Source: Flavobacterium nitrogenifigens (lineage in GTDB: Bacteria > Bacteroidota > Bacteroidia > Flavobacteriales > Flavobacteriaceae). Taken from it: 64,000 nucleotides of DNA. The DNA is taken from contig NZ_QJRI01000180.1 in the NCBI RefSeq assembly GCF_003254565.1, positions 285,121 through 349,120 of the forward strand, in the 5' to 3' direction. Below, one piece after another: positions 16,817-26,284 of this stretch (positions are counted from its first letter, which is position 1; the number at the start of each line of letters is the position of its first letter). A model generated the notes under the pieces. It was not told the origin of the DNA and ran no database searches. It saw only the letters and a list, made by a program, of their open reading frames with translations. The position numbers and the translations under genes are program-made.

Positions 16817-19000
16817 ATGCCCCAAAAACGGATTTTTTTACTTTTACTTTTGGTTCTGAATTGCTTTGCCAATTCAGCGATCTCGCAATCTAATTGCAGC
16901 CTTGATCCTAAAATTGATAAGACGGTAAAGAAAGCACTTTTGAATTTTAGGGAATCTAATTTCGAGAAATCACTTATTTATTCTAGAGTAGCTTTAAATG
17001 CGGCAACAGCAATAAAAGATTATTGCCTTATCGCTCGTTCGTATAATATTATTGCAGCCAACTATAACGAACTAACTGAGTTTGATAAAGCTATTTTCTT
17101 CTATAAAAAAGGACTGTACTACGCTAATAAAACGGAAAATGATTCTATAAAATGTCTTCTCTATAATAATTTAGGGAATATGTATTGTTTCGAAAAAAAG
17201 AAGTTTGATGAAGGAATTCGAAATTATAAAAAAGCAGTTGCTTATGCGTTGAAAATTAACGATTTAAAAGAGGTTTATTTTACCAACGTTAATATCGCAT
17301 GGGCTTATTTTGATATTGGAAATTTCAATCAAGGGTATCTCTTTTTAAAGTATGTAAACAGTACTAAAATTAAGTATAATGACGGATCGACAGAAGTTAT
17401 CGTTGATATGCTGAATGGTATTTATTCTAGCCATAAAAATGATAATAATGCTGCAAATACCTATTTTTTGAGCGCCATTGAAGCAGGGAAAAAATGTCAG
17501 GAGAAGACAGATTTAGCACAAGTTTATTTAGAATACTCGCATTTTTTAAATAAAATTAGAAAGCATAAAGAAGCTTATGATGCACTTGTTAATCATTATA
17601 ATGTTTCAGAAAAATTATATGATGTTAAGAAACTTAAAAGAGCATCTCAAGCAGGTTTAAGTCTTGAACTAGATGAGTATAAAAGGCAAATCGACAAGGT
17701 TGAAGGAGAAAAAGTAGAGCAATCGCAGAGCTTAAGAAAATCAAAAATCATTGTAATTCTTTTTATTTTGATTTCGTTGATTCTTTTAATTTTAATTATC
17801 ACACTAATAAGGAACATTAGATATAAGAAGAGACACAATTTAGAGCTTCTTAAAGCAAAAGAAATTGCCGAAGAGGCCTCTTTGCTTAAAACCCAGTTTA
17901 TATCGACTATAAGCCACGAATTACGCACTCCTCTTTATGGCGTTGTCGGAATCACGAATATGCTGCTCGAAGAACATAAAGAAATCTCAAGAAGCCAGCA
18001 TTTAAGTTCTCTTAAATTTTCTGCAAGATATTTATTGTCTCTTGTGAATGATATTCTGCAGATTAATAAAATTGAAGAAAATAAAATTGTATTAGAAAAC
18101 CTCACTTTTAATATTTCTGACGAAATTACGGTAATCAAAAACTCGCTTTCTTTCCTTTCACAGAAAAACAATAATAGAATTTCTACCAATATTGATTCAA
18201 ATATTCCTGAGTATTTAATTGGAGATAAACTGCGTCTCGCTCAGATTTTAATGAATTTGGTGAGTAATGCATTAAAATTTACTAAAGACGGACAAGTTGA
18301 AATTAATGTAAGATTGAATAGAATCGAGGGAAAGCTATATTATTTAGATTTCTTAATTAAAGATAACGGAATTGGAATTGCAGTTGCAGATCAGAATAAA
18401 ATTTTCGAAAAATTTGTCCAAGTTGGTAGAAGAGATGAAGATTATCAAGGTACAGGCTTAGGGCTTAGTATTGTAAAAAGATTGCTAGGACTTTTTGGAA
18501 GCACAATTACACTGGATAGTGATATTGGAAAAGGAACTGCATTTTCGTTTACAATTGCGTTCGAACATGATTTAGCGAAAACCAAAAGCATTATTGATGA
18601 AATTGAAGTTGATTTGACTTCGAGCGAAATTTATAAAATTTTAGTAGTCGAAGATAATTTGATTAATCAGCTTGTAACGAAAAAGATCATCGAAAAAAAT
18701 AATTATTCTTGCAAAGTTGTAGATGATGGTTTTGCGGCGCTTAAAGCTTTGGAAAATGAAACGTTCGACCTGATTTTAATGGATATTAATATGCCTTTAA
18801 TGAATGGGTTTGAAACCACTAAACGAATCCGTCTTCAGGGAATTGAAACGCCAATTGTGGCCTTAACCGCTTTTGATAAAGACGAAATTACAGATGAGGC
18901 TATTTCATCTGGAATGAATGATATAATCATTAAACCTTTTGAGCCGGTTAAATTATTCAAAATAATCAACTTCCTTATAAAAGAAAAAAACGCTGTTTAG
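16817..19000 (+). CDS. hybrid sensor histidine kinase with periplasmic TPR domain and C-terminal receiver
   Basis: The 727-residue protein has a signal peptide, then a periplasmic TPR-like helical sensor (about residues 30-300), one transmembrane helix (about 310-335) and a HisKA domain with H367 in ISHELRTPLYG. The HATPase_c domain shows NLVSNALKF, DNGIG and GTGLGLSIV. The C-terminal receiver has phospho-acceptor D656 in LMDINMPLMNG. The output regulator is not adjacent. A TTG at 16814 directly precedes the ATG. Its stop overlaps the stop of the convergent helicase by 4 bases. The signal sensed is unknown. Confidence 0.93.
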   Translation: MPQKRIFLLLLLVLNCFANSAISQSNCSLDPKIDKTVKKALLNFRESNFEKSLIYSRVALNAATAIKDYCLIARSYNIIAANYNELTEFDKAIFFYKKGLYYANKTENDSIKCLLYNNLGNMYCFEKKKFDEGIRNYKKAVAYALKINDLKEVYFTNVNIAWAYFDIGNFNQGYLFLKYVNSTKIKYNDGSTEVIVDMLNGIYSSHKNDNNAANTYFLSAIEAGKKCQEKTDLAQVYLEYSHFLNKIRKHKEAYDALVNHYNVSEKLYDVKKLKRASQAGLSLELDEYKRQIDKVEGEKVEQSQSLRKSKIIVILFILISLILLILIITLIRNIRYKKRHNLELLKAKEIAEEASLLKTQFISTISHELRTPLYGVVGITNMLLEEHKEISRSQHLSSLKFSARYLLSLVNDILQINKIEENKIVLENLTFNISDEITVIKNSLSFLSQKNNNRISTNIDSNIPEYLIGDKLRLAQILMNLVSNALKFTKDGQVEINVRLNRIEGKLYYLDFLIKDNGIGIAVADQNKIFEKFVQVGRRDEDYQGTGLGLSIVKRLLGLFGSTITLDSDIGKGTAFSFTIAFEHDLAKTKSIIDEIEVDLTSSEIYKILVVEDNLINQLVTKKIIEKNNYSCKVVDDGFAALKALENETFDLILMDINMPLMNGFETTKRIRLQGIETPIVALTAFDKDEITDEAISSGMNDIIIKPFEPVKLFKIINFLIKEKNAV

Positions 19001-20244
19001 TACCAGCGTTTTTTGTTTTTCTTTGCGTTTGTTGATTTTCTCGATTTATGAGCACCACCGCTTCTGTTTGAATTTTTAGGTTTTTCTCCAGCTTCCGGAC
19101 TTCCAGAATGCCATTGATACGGATGATCTGCAATTGTTTTTACATCAACCTTTATTAATTTCTGAATATCTTTCCAATAAGGAAGTTCATCTTTCCCGCA
19201 GAAAGAAATTGCAATACCACCGTTTCCAGCACGACCTGTACGACCAATACGGTGAACATAAGTTTCAGGAATATTCGGCAAATCAAAGTTGATTACATAA
19301 GGTAACTGTTCAATGTCAATTCCTCGCGCTGCAATATCAGTAGCAACCAGAACGCCAACTTCTTTGTTTTTAAAAGCATCTAAAACTCTTTGTCTTGCAT
19401 TTTGCGATTTATCTCCGTGAATCGCTTCTGCAGGGATATCTTTTTTACGAAGTGCTTTAACAACATTATCTGCACCGTGTTTTGTTCTTGAGAACACTAG
19501 TACATTTGATAAATTTTCTTCTTTAATTAAAGTATATAACAGGTTTCTTTTTTCTGTTTTATCAACAAAATAAATGCGCTGTTCTACATTTTCTGCAGTA
19601 GATGAAACTGGTGAAACTTCAACCTTTGCTGGATCTTGAAGAAACATTTCTGCAAGCTCGCGAATAGCGATTGGCATTGTTGCAGAGAAAAGCAAAGTTT
19701 GTCTGTTTTTAGGAGTAAGTTTTACGATTTTTTTCACATCGTTTATAAAGCCCATATCCAACATCTGATCGGCTTCATCAAGCACTAAAGTGTGTAGATG
19801 ATTTAAATCAAGAAAACCTTGCTTATGAAGGTCAAGCAAACGTCCTGGAGTAGCGATTAAAACATCAACTCCATTTTTTAAAGCGTCTACTTGAGGGTTT
19901 TGTGAAACTCCTCCAAAAATAGTCAGCTGTGTTAAATTGGTATATTTAGCATAAGTGTCAAAACTTTGTCCAATTTGAACGGCTAATTCGCGAGTAGGTG
20001 TAACTACAAGCGCACGAATCTGTTTGGCTTTTTTTGACGAACCAACGATACGGTGTAGTTGGTGTATAATTGGAATGGCAAAAGCTGCTGTTTTTCCTGT
20101 TCCTGTCTGCGCACAGCCAATTAAATCACGACCTTCTAAAACAATCGGAATTGCTTTTTCTTGAATAGGAGTCGGATTTAAATAGCCTTCTTCAAATACG
20201 GCTTTTTGTATACTTTTTGAAAGTGATAAATCTTCGAATAACAT
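18997..20244 (-). CDS. DEAD-box ATP-dependent RNA helicase (RhlE-like)
   Basis: The 415-residue protein carries all DEAD-box motifs in order: the Q motif (NPTPIQEKAIP), AQTGTGKT, PTRELA, TPGR, DEAD, SAT, the helicase-C motifs and HRIGRTGRAG. The C-terminus is short and basic (SRKSTNAKKNKKRWY), a probable RNA-binding tail. It likely remodels RNA during ribosome assembly or cold adaptation, which is family knowledge. The protein length and tail fit the RhlE group. It is convergent with the hybrid kinase. Confidence 0.94.
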   Translation of the reverse strand: MLFEDLSLSKSIQKAVFEEGYLNPTPIQEKAIPIVLEGRDLIGCAQTGTGKTAAFAIPIIHQLHRIVGSSKKAKQIRALVVTPTRELAVQIGQSFDTYAKYTNLTQLTIFGGVSQNPQVDALKNGVDVLIATPGRLLDLHKQGFLDLNHLHTLVLDEADQMLDMGFINDVKKIVKLTPKNRQTLLFSATMPIAIRELAEMFLQDPAKVEVSPVSSTAENVEQRIYFVDKTEKRNLLYTLIKEENLSNVLVFSRTKHGADNVVKALRKKDIPAEAIHGDKSQNARQRVLDAFKNKEVGVLVATDIAARGIDIEQLPYVINFDLPNIPETYVHRIGRTGRAGNGGIAISFCGKDELPYWKDIQKLIKVDVKTIADHPYQWHSGSPEAGEKPKNSNRSGGAHKSRKSTNAKKNKKRWY

Positions 20245-20340
20245 ATCTTAGGTGTTAACTATTTTAGTTTTAATTCTAAAATGCCGTGCAAAGATAGGTT
20301 TATTCGGTTAATCCTTTATTTGAATTGGCTTTTATTTGGC

Positions 20341-20374
20341 AAAACCAGTTTGTTTTGCATTAGAAACTGGCTTT
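20341..20374 (-). terminator. hairpin terminator downstream of the hutG-like gene
   Basis: On the minus strand CCAGTTT (20370-20364) pairs with AAACTGG (20351-20345), followed by TTTT. A T-run also follows on the plus strand. Confidence 0.55.
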
Positions 20375-20381
20375 TTTTGAA

Positions 20382-21419
20382 TCAGTCTTTTTCAATATTT
20401 GCTTTAACAAAATCGGTCACTAAATAACCAATTAACTTGCCGATTAAGTTATTGTTTGGCGAATTATCTAAATCTGGTGCGCCTTCGCAGATATGCAAAT
20501 ACGCTGCGTTTTTATGTTCACCAAAGAAAGAAACAAACTGTCTCAATTCTTCGACAGAAAATCCGCTTATGGTCATGGCGCTGCTCGCAATGTTTGGAAT
20601 TGCATCTAAGTCGACTTCGATTCCAAAAGCATCATTTTTAATAAAATCCAAAGCTGTAATCATTTCGCGATTAAAGTCTTTTTCTTTTCTAATATTGACA
20701 CTATCGTAAGTATTATAGCGAACACGGTCTTCCAGTTTTTTGATAATGTCTAAAACACTTTTTGAAGTGTAGTTCTCATGAAGTCCAAAAATGAAATATT
20801 TCTTTAAAAAACCTTCTTCATAAGCATAAGAAAAGCCATTTCCGCTATGACGCCCCTCTAAAATCCTAAAATCAGAATGCGCATCAAAATTAATCGCGTT
20901 TACTGGTTTTCCTTTTGCAAGAGCGGCACCTTTAATATTTCCGTAGGCGTTGTTATGGCCTCCACCAATAATAATTGGTGTTTTTCCGGCTTTAATTATG
21001 GTAAAAATAATATGAGATACTTCTTTGTCTATTTTTTCAACCAGCTGGCTTAATTTTGAGCGATCGTCAATATCATTAAAATCTAGGTTTTCAACTTCTC
21101 GCATTTCATTTGAAACGTTGATTTGTCCTAAAACAATAATGTTGCTTCCTTTGCAAAATCTATTATGCTGAATGTTTGCAATGCTTTTTATTGCACATTG
21201 CCATGCCGATGCAGCTCCAGGCCTTCCATAATTGGCACGTACGCCAATATCTTCAGGAATTCCTAATAGTACATATTTTGCTTCACTTTCTTTGAGAAAA
21301 CTGACTTTGTCAACTCCTGGCGGAATAACAATCATTTTTTCTCCGAACTTTAATTCACCACTTCTATGATTTGTGACTTTTGCTAAATCATTTATAGTGA
21401 AAGGGATTAATTTTTCCAT
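20382..21419 (-). CDS. hutG: formimidoylglutamase / arginase-family ureohydrolase
   Basis: This is a 345-residue binuclear manganese ureohydrolase. Metal-binding blocks are visible: GGGHNNAYG, NFDAHSDFR and EVDLDAIPN. It probably hydrolyses N-formimidoyl-L-glutamate to glutamate and formamide, the last step of one histidine degradation route. The arginase family is broad and substrate is not fixed by motifs, but imidazolonepropionase (hutI) lies 1.1 kb away on the same strand. hutH and hutU are not in the window. The final metal-ligand stretch is less canonical than in true arginases. Confidence 0.8.
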   Translation of the reverse strand: MEKLIPFTINDLAKVTNHRSGELKFGEKMIVIPPGVDKVSFLKESEAKYVLLGIPEDIGVRANYGRPGAASAWQCAIKSIANIQHNRFCKGSNIIVLGQINVSNEMREVENLDFNDIDDRSKLSQLVEKIDKEVSHIIFTIIKAGKTPIIIGGGHNNAYGNIKGAALAKGKPVNAINFDAHSDFRILEGRHSGNGFSYAYEEGFLKKYFIFGLHENYTSKSVLDIIKKLEDRVRYNTYDSVNIRKEKDFNREMITALDFIKNDAFGIEVDLDAIPNIASSAMTISGFSVEELRQFVSFFGEHKNAAYLHICEGAPDLDNSPNNNLIGKLIGYLVTDFVKANIEKD

Positions 21420-21517
21420 GAAAAAAATTTATTTTCCAAAAATAATATAATTGTAGAAACTTACGTTATTACCTTATATTAATTCTTAAATTTGTTATTA
21501 AAGAAAATTATTTAAAT

Positions 21518-22396
21518 ATGGAAAACCCAAAGAACAACAATTCAAGTCTAAAGGCGGTAATCGCAGTTTTAGCAGTCCTACTGATCGGTAGTTTAGTGTA
21601 TATTTTTAAATTGTCTTCTGATACAGAGGTTGTTAAGACTGAATTGACCACAACTTTGACTGAAAAAGAATCTGTAATGAAAGATTTACAGGAGTTAAAA
21701 GCAACTTATGATGCTGCAATTGCTGAAAATACTTCGATGTCTGATGAATTAATCCAAGAAAGAGATAAAGTAGTAGCTTTAATGGATGATTTGAACAAGT
21801 CTAAAGGAGATGTTTCTAAATACAGATCACAAGTTCAGGCAATGCAAAGCAAAATGAAAACTTTAGTTGCTGAAAACGATGAGTTGAAAAAACAAAATGG
21901 TGTTTTAACTACTCAAAGAGATAGTACTATTGTAGTTTTAGGAGAATCTAAGAAATATAATGAAGTATTAGTTGGTCAGAACGAAGAATTAGCTAAAACT
22001 GTAGAAAAAGGTTCTAAATTATCTGTTTTAAATACTAAAACTTCAGCTTACAAATTGAAAAGCTCTGGTAAACAAATCGAAACTGATAAAGCAAGCCGTG
22101 CTGATGTTTTGAAAGTTAGTTTTACAATTGCTGAAAATCAAATTGCTAAATCTGGAGACAAGACGTATTATGTTCAAGTTATTGATTCTAAAAACAATGT
22201 TTTAGGAGAAAAGAAAACAGAAAGTTTTGGTGATAACACTTTAACTTACAGTTTTAAAACTACAGTAAAATATGAAAATAAAACTGTACAAGTAAGTGAA
22301 GATCTTCCAGGAAAAGATTTTGCTAAAGGAACTTATTTTATCAATGTATTTGATAATGATGAGTTGGTTTCTAAAACTAGTTTCAGTTTAAGATAA
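21518..22396 (+). CDS. membrane-anchored coiled-coil protein of unknown function
   Basis: The 292-residue protein starts with a short cytoplasmic segment and one transmembrane helix (about 12-31, AVIAVLAVLLIGSLVYIF). A long coiled coil (about 35-165) has regular Lys/Glu/Leu heptads. The C-terminal beta-rich domain (about 190-292) contains YYVQVIDSKNN and FAKGTYFINVFDNDELV, reminiscent of a small periplasmic Ig-like fold. It has the shape of a periplasmic spacer or envelope-organising protein. I do not recognise a named family. It lies between hutG and hutI but on the opposite strand, and ends in a strong terminator. Confidence 0.78.
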   Translation: MENPKNNNSSLKAVIAVLAVLLIGSLVYIFKLSSDTEVVKTELTTTLTEKESVMKDLQELKATYDAAIAENTSMSDELIQERDKVVALMDDLNKSKGDVSKYRSQVQAMQSKMKTLVAENDELKKQNGVLTTQRDSTIVVLGESKKYNEVLVGQNEELAKTVEKGSKLSVLNTKTSAYKLKSSGKQIETDKASRADVLKVSFTIAENQIAKSGDKTYYVQVIDSKNNVLGEKKTESFGDNTLTYSFKTTVKYENKTVQVSEDLPGKDFAKGTYFINVFDNDELVSKTSFSLR

Positions 22397-22430
22397 TTTT
22401 GCCATAGGGATATAATGCCACTTAGATATT

Positions 22431-22460
22431 AAAGGTCTGTGATTTTCACAGACCTTTTTT
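22431..22460 (+). terminator. intrinsic terminator after the coiled-coil gene
   Basis: AAAGGTCTGTGA (22431-22442) and TCACAGACCTTT (22446-22457) form a perfect 12-bp stem with a 3-base loop and a T-run. Confidence 0.92.
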
Positions 22461-22507
22461 TATGCTTGAAATTGAATGGTTTTTATTGTTTGAAAAACAA
22501 TACGTTT

Positions 22508-22527
22508 CCCGTGGTTGAAACCACGGG
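22508..22527. repeat. palindrome CCCGTGGTT-GA-AACCACGGG
   Basis: This is a perfect 9-bp inverted repeat with a 2-base spacer, GC-rich against AT-rich flanks, 30 bases downstream of the hutI stop on the minus strand. It lacks a U-run and resembles the short palindromes scattered in flavobacterial intergenic regions. Confidence 0.6.
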
Positions 22528-22556
22528 CTATATTTAAATTTAAATCTTTGAAATAA

Positions 22557-23795
22557 TTACTCTAAAATTTTACCTTCAACAAAAACAGATTCAATAAGAT
22601 TACTTCCAAAAGCGTAAGGAATTTGATAATAAGAAGAAATTGGTTTTGTTAGAATCAAATTAGCTTTTTTACCTTTTGTGATGCTTCCGTGTGTTTCTGA
22701 AAGGCCCATTGCGTATGCTCCGTTAATTGTAGCAGCATTTATAGCTTCTTCTGGTGTCATTTTCATTTTGATGCAAGCTGTCGCCACAACAAAATTCATA
22801 TTTCCGGATGGAGTAGAACCAGGGTTAAAGTCTGTTGCTAATGCTAAAGGTAAACCAGCTTTTATCATTTCGCGAGCTGGCGTATAAGGAATGCTTAAAA
22901 AGTAAGAGCATGAAGGCAAAGCCACAGGCATTGTTTCTGTGTTTTTTAATGCTTGTATATCTTCTGGATTCATTATTTCTAGATGATCTACAGAAAGAGC
23001 ATTAAATTTAACGCCAGCCTGAATTCCGCCAATCGAATTAAATTGGTTTACGTGAATTTTTGGTTTTAAGCCAAATGCCAAGCCTGCTTCCATTATTTTT
23101 TCGGTTTCTTCTACAGAAAAATAACCGCTTTCGCAGAAAGCATCTACGTAATCTGCTAGTTTGTTTTTAGAGATTTCTGGAAGCATTTCGTTGATAATTT
23201 CGTCCAGATAACCTGCTTTATCGTCTTTGTAATGTAAAGGAAAAGCATGTGCGCCTAGAAATGTTGCTTTGATTGCAATAGGGTAGTTTTCGGCCAGTTT
23301 TTTAATTACACGAAGCATTTTTAATTCTCCATCAACTGTTAAGCCGTAACCTGATTTAATTTCTACGGCTCCAGTTCCTAAATGCATTACTTCTTCTAAA
23401 CGAATTTTAGATTGCTCGTAAATTTCTTCTTCTGAAGTTTCGTTTAGTTTTTTAGCCGAATTAAGGATTCCGCCGCCACGATTAGCGATTTCTTCATAAG
23501 AAAGTCCGTTGATACGGTCTACAAATTCTTGCTCGCGATTTCCTGCATAAACAATATGTGTATGGCTATCGCACCAAGACGGGAGCACAACTTTTCCTGT
23601 TGCATCAATAGTTTTATCGGCATTGATTTTTGGAAGATTATCCATTGAGCCGAAGTCTTCAATTAAATTGTCTTTTAAAACTAAAAAAGCATTTTTAATT
23701 GTTGGAAGATTAGCCATTTCAGCACCTGAAACTTTACCAATAGAAGTTTCGCGAATTTGGAGTAACTCTTGTATGTTTGTAATTAAAGTGATCAT
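22557..23795 (-). CDS. hutI: imidazolonepropionase
   Basis: HutI hydrolyses 4-imidazolone-5-propanoate to N-formimidoyl-L-glutamate in histidine catabolism. The 412-residue amidohydrolase shows the metal site CDSHTHIVYAGNR, the loop GGGILNSAK, EIKSGYGL, LGAHAFP, HVNQFN and the late block ATDFNPGS. All of these are diagnostic for HutI. The hutG-like gene, whose product takes the next step, is nearby on the same strand but separated by an unrelated plus-strand gene, so the two are not one operon. Confidence 0.95.
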   Translation of the reverse strand: MITLITNIQELLQIRETSIGKVSGAEMANLPTIKNAFLVLKDNLIEDFGSMDNLPKINADKTIDATGKVVLPSWCDSHTHIVYAGNREQEFVDRINGLSYEEIANRGGGILNSAKKLNETSEEEIYEQSKIRLEEVMHLGTGAVEIKSGYGLTVDGELKMLRVIKKLAENYPIAIKATFLGAHAFPLHYKDDKAGYLDEIINEMLPEISKNKLADYVDAFCESGYFSVEETEKIMEAGLAFGLKPKIHVNQFNSIGGIQAGVKFNALSVDHLEIMNPEDIQALKNTETMPVALPSCSYFLSIPYTPAREMIKAGLPLALATDFNPGSTPSGNMNFVVATACIKMKMTPEEAINAATINGAYAMGLSETHGSITKGKKANLILTKPISSYYQIPYAFGSNLIESVFVEGKILE

Positions 23796-23817
23796 CTTTT
23801 AGGGGATATATGTAAAA

Positions 23818-23871
23818 ACACAAATTTCACAAATTTTCACGGATAAATATGTGAAAACTTGTGAAATTCGT
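23818..23871. repeat. intergenic inverted repeat, AATTTCACAAATTTTCAC family
   Basis: AATTTCACAAATTTTCAC (23823-23840) pairs with the inverse copy at 23851-23868 with one mismatch and a 10-base loop. A related element lies at 49713-49771. It is located between hutI and the glutaminyl cyclase gene. Confidence 0.7.
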
Positions 23872-23892
23872 AAAAATCTTTTTGTTTAAGAT

Positions 23893-24945
23893 TTATTCTG
23901 AAACTGTTATTTCAAACATTTTGCTCCAGTTTTTCCCAGTTACAAAAATGGTTTTAGTTTTAGGATTGTATGCAATTCCATTTAATACATCTTCAGTTGT
24001 AATATCGTTCATAGATTTGCGTAAATCAGAAAGATTTAAAATTCCTTCAACAGCACCGTTTTCTGGATTTACAACTGCAATAGCGTCTTTAAACCATACA
24101 TTTGTGTAGATTTTTCCGTTAATCCACTCTAGCTCATTAACAGCTTTGATTTTTGAATTTCCAGAATAAACATTCACATAATCGATCATTTTTTGAGTAT
24201 TTGGGTCAACTTTCCAAATCTTTTCTGTTCCGTCAGTTTGATAGATATATTTTCCGTCATTCGTCATTCCCCAACCTTCAATATCTTTTTCGTAATCAAA
24301 AGTTTTTTCTAGTTTTAATGTTTTAGCATCGTAGATAAAACCTTTTTTGTTTTTATATGTTAATTGGAATAATTTGCCATTTATAAAAGTGATTCCTTCT
24401 CCAAAATATTGCTGATCGAGATCAATTTGTTTAAAAACTTTACCCGTTTTATAATCGTACTTTTTTATAAATGAAGCGCCTTCTTGTCCAGTGCTTTCAT
24501 ATAAAGTATCGTTGTAAAACTCAAAACCTTCTGTGAAAGCTTTTTTATCATGCGGATAGGTATTTACAACTTTATACTTTAATAATTTTGGTTCGATATC
24601 AGAAACCACTTCAATTCTTTTAGTTGCATCAGAAGAATCTCCACCAAAATAAACTTTAGCTTTTAGGTATTGGTATCCTAATTTTTGATCTATTAATTCA
24701 AATCTAAAATTTTCTTTGCCTTTTGTTCCTCCAACTCTTTGGTCGTTTATGAAGTAGGCAACGCTGTCGATTTCTTTCGAATTTGGGTTTAAAATTCCAA
24801 TATTAAGGACTTCTTTTTGCGTAAAATGAGCTGGAAAAGCAGAATCATCGATAGTAAATAAAGAATTTTCACCTTTATTTTTTTCTTTGCATCCAATTAA
24901 TGTGATTCCTAATAAAATGACAGCTAGGAAGTTATATTTTTTCAT
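23893..24945 (-). CDS. glutaminyl-peptide cyclotransferase, lipoprotein
   Basis: The 350-residue protein has a lipoprotein signal (AVILLGITLIGC). An N-terminal beta-sandwich region is followed by a five-bladed propeller of the plant/bacterial glutaminyl cyclase type. Recognisable blocks are FTEGFEFYNDTLYESTGQEG, GEGITFINGKLFQLTYKN, GWGMTNDGKYIYQTDGT, ELEWINGKIYTNVW and LNGIAYNPKTKTIFVTGKNW. The enzyme forms pyroglutamate at N-terminal Gln of exported proteins, in the periplasm or at the outer membrane. It is convergent with no gene and starts just upstream of the ffs promoter on the other strand. Confidence 0.9.
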   Translation of the reverse strand: MKKYNFLAVILLGITLIGCKEKNKGENSLFTIDDSAFPAHFTQKEVLNIGILNPNSKEIDSVAYFINDQRVGGTKGKENFRFELIDQKLGYQYLKAKVYFGGDSSDATKRIEVVSDIEPKLLKYKVVNTYPHDKKAFTEGFEFYNDTLYESTGQEGASFIKKYDYKTGKVFKQIDLDQQYFGEGITFINGKLFQLTYKNKKGFIYDAKTLKLEKTFDYEKDIEGWGMTNDGKYIYQTDGTEKIWKVDPNTQKMIDYVNVYSGNSKIKAVNELEWINGKIYTNVWFKDAIAVVNPENGAVEGILNLSDLRKSMNDITTEDVLNGIAYNPKTKTIFVTGKNWSKMFEITVSE

Positions 24946-25000
24946 AGTTTAAAATTTCAATAAGCCAATATACGATGTTATTTTTATAGCAACAAAGCTC

Positions 25001-25030
25001 TTGCAAAAATATAAAAAGATTGTATATTTG
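25001..25030 (+). promoter_or_regulatory. full consensus promoter of the SRP RNA gene
   Basis: TTG (25001-25003), a 19-base spacer and TATATTTG (25023-25030) match the Flavobacterium consensus TTG-N19-TANNTTTG exactly. The mature RNA would begin a few bases downstream at about 25035. Confidence 0.8.
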
Positions 25031-25034
25031 CACC

Positions 25035-25127
25035 GGCAAGTCCTACACGACCAGCTCCTGCAGACTCCCCCAGGATGGGAACATAGCAAGGGTACGTGGT
25101 TGAGCGGTGCGATGTAGGTCGCTTGCC
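25035..25127 (+). ncRNA. ffs: signal recognition particle RNA, small bacterial (4.5S) type
   Basis: The RNA is about 93 bases. The ends GGCAAG (25035-25040) and CTTGCC (25122-25127) pair. The apical hairpin has a GGAA tetraloop (25078-25081) closed by ATG/CAT. The conserved symmetric-loop strand AGCAAGGGTA (25085-25094) follows immediately, and TCCCCCAGG lies on the other side. These are the hallmarks of the Ffh-binding domain IV. The RNA scaffolds Ffh and FtsY for co-translational targeting. A run of Ts after 25128 ends transcription. Precise ends are estimated from pairing. Confidence 0.93.
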
Positions 25128-25308
25128 ATTTTTTTTAGAATTTAATTAGTTTGCAATCTTCCTTTTAGGAGGATTTTTTTATTTTTGACCCTATCTGAAG
25201 TTAGATGTTATTGGTTAAAAGTTAATCGTTGAGCATTTTATGTACTGTTCAAAATAATACCATTCTCCAAAACTCATAACTCATAATTCATAACTTATAA
25301 CTAAAAAA

Positions 25309-26112
25309 ATGAGTAAAGTCGTTTTAATTACCGGAGGATCATCAGGAATTGGAAAATCTATTGGTGAGTTTTTACATCAAAAAGGTTTTGTTGTATACGG
25401 AACAAGTAGAAATCCTGAGAAAGTTTTAAATTCAGTTTTTCCTTTAGTAGCTTTAGATGTTCGAAATGTTGATTCTATTAAAAACGCGGTAAACAAAATT
25501 ATTGAAACTTCTGGAAGATTAGATATTGTAATCAATAATGCTGGGGTTGGGATTACAGGGCCTTTAGAAGAAATTCCGACAGAAGAAATTAGAAATAATT
25601 TTGAAACGAACTTTTTCGGACCGATTGAAGTTATGAAAGCTGCGCTTCCGCAAATGCGTAAACAAAATTCGGGACTTATAATCAATATTACTTCAATTGC
25701 GGGTTATATGGGATTACCGTACCGAAGTGTTTATTCGGCTTCAAAAGGAGCGTTAGAATTAATAACAGAAGCTTTGAGAATGGAAGTGAAAGCTTTTGGC
25801 GTTGAAATCACGAATGTTGCGCCAGGGGATTTTGCAACCAATATTGCGGCTGGTCGTTACCATGCGCCAGTTATTAAAGATTCTGCTTATGAAAAAGTGT
25901 ATGGAGATGTTCTGTCAACTATGAATGATCATGTTGATGCAGGAAGCAATCCGAATGAGATGGCTGAGGCGGTTTATAAAATCATTCAGACTAAAAAACC
26001 GAATGTACATTATAAAGTTGGTGCTTTTATGCAGAAGTTTTCGATCGTGTTAAAACGAGCGCTCCCAGATAAAATGTATGAGAAAATGCTTATGAATCAT
26101 TATAAGTTATAG
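25309..26112 (+). CDS. SDR family NAD(P)-dependent oxidoreductase
   Basis: This classical short-chain dehydrogenase has 267 residues. The cofactor motif is GGSSGIGKSIG, followed by NNAGVG, the catalytic Ser in NITSIAGYMG and the YSASK motif (Tyr-x3-Lys) in the expected places. After the first cofactor strand the sequence YGTSRNPEK places an Arg that suggests NADPH preference. Substrate is unknown; this subgroup often acts on steroid- or retinol-like alcohols or fatty derivatives. It stands alone downstream of ffs. Confidence 0.9.
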   Translation: MSKVVLITGGSSGIGKSIGEFLHQKGFVVYGTSRNPEKVLNSVFPLVALDVRNVDSIKNAVNKIIETSGRLDIVINNAGVGITGPLEEIPTEEIRNNFETNFFGPIEVMKAALPQMRKQNSGLIINITSIAGYMGLPYRSVYSASKGALELITEALRMEVKAFGVEITNVAPGDFATNIAAGRYHAPVIKDSAYEKVYGDVLSTMNDHVDAGSNPNEMAEAVYKIIQTKKPNVHYKVGAFMQKFSIVLKRALPDKMYEKMLMNHYKL

Positions 26113-26194
26113 AAAAATGTAAAAAACACACTTATTTTTAACAATTAAATCCAAAATGGTTTTGATTTTAAAAACGTTATTGATATTGATTTTG

Positions 26195-26202
26195 TAATTT
26201 TG
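26195..26202 (+). promoter_or_regulatory. -7 element (TAATTTTG) upstream of fsa
   Basis: TAATTTTG fully matches the consensus. It would give an untranslated leader of about 75 bases before the fsa ATG. Confidence 0.4.
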
Positions 26203-26284
26203 CAGCTAGATTTTCTTTGAATGTTTATTTGGAGAATTTTGCAAACATATAAATACAAACAAACCATTTTTAATTAAACAAATT

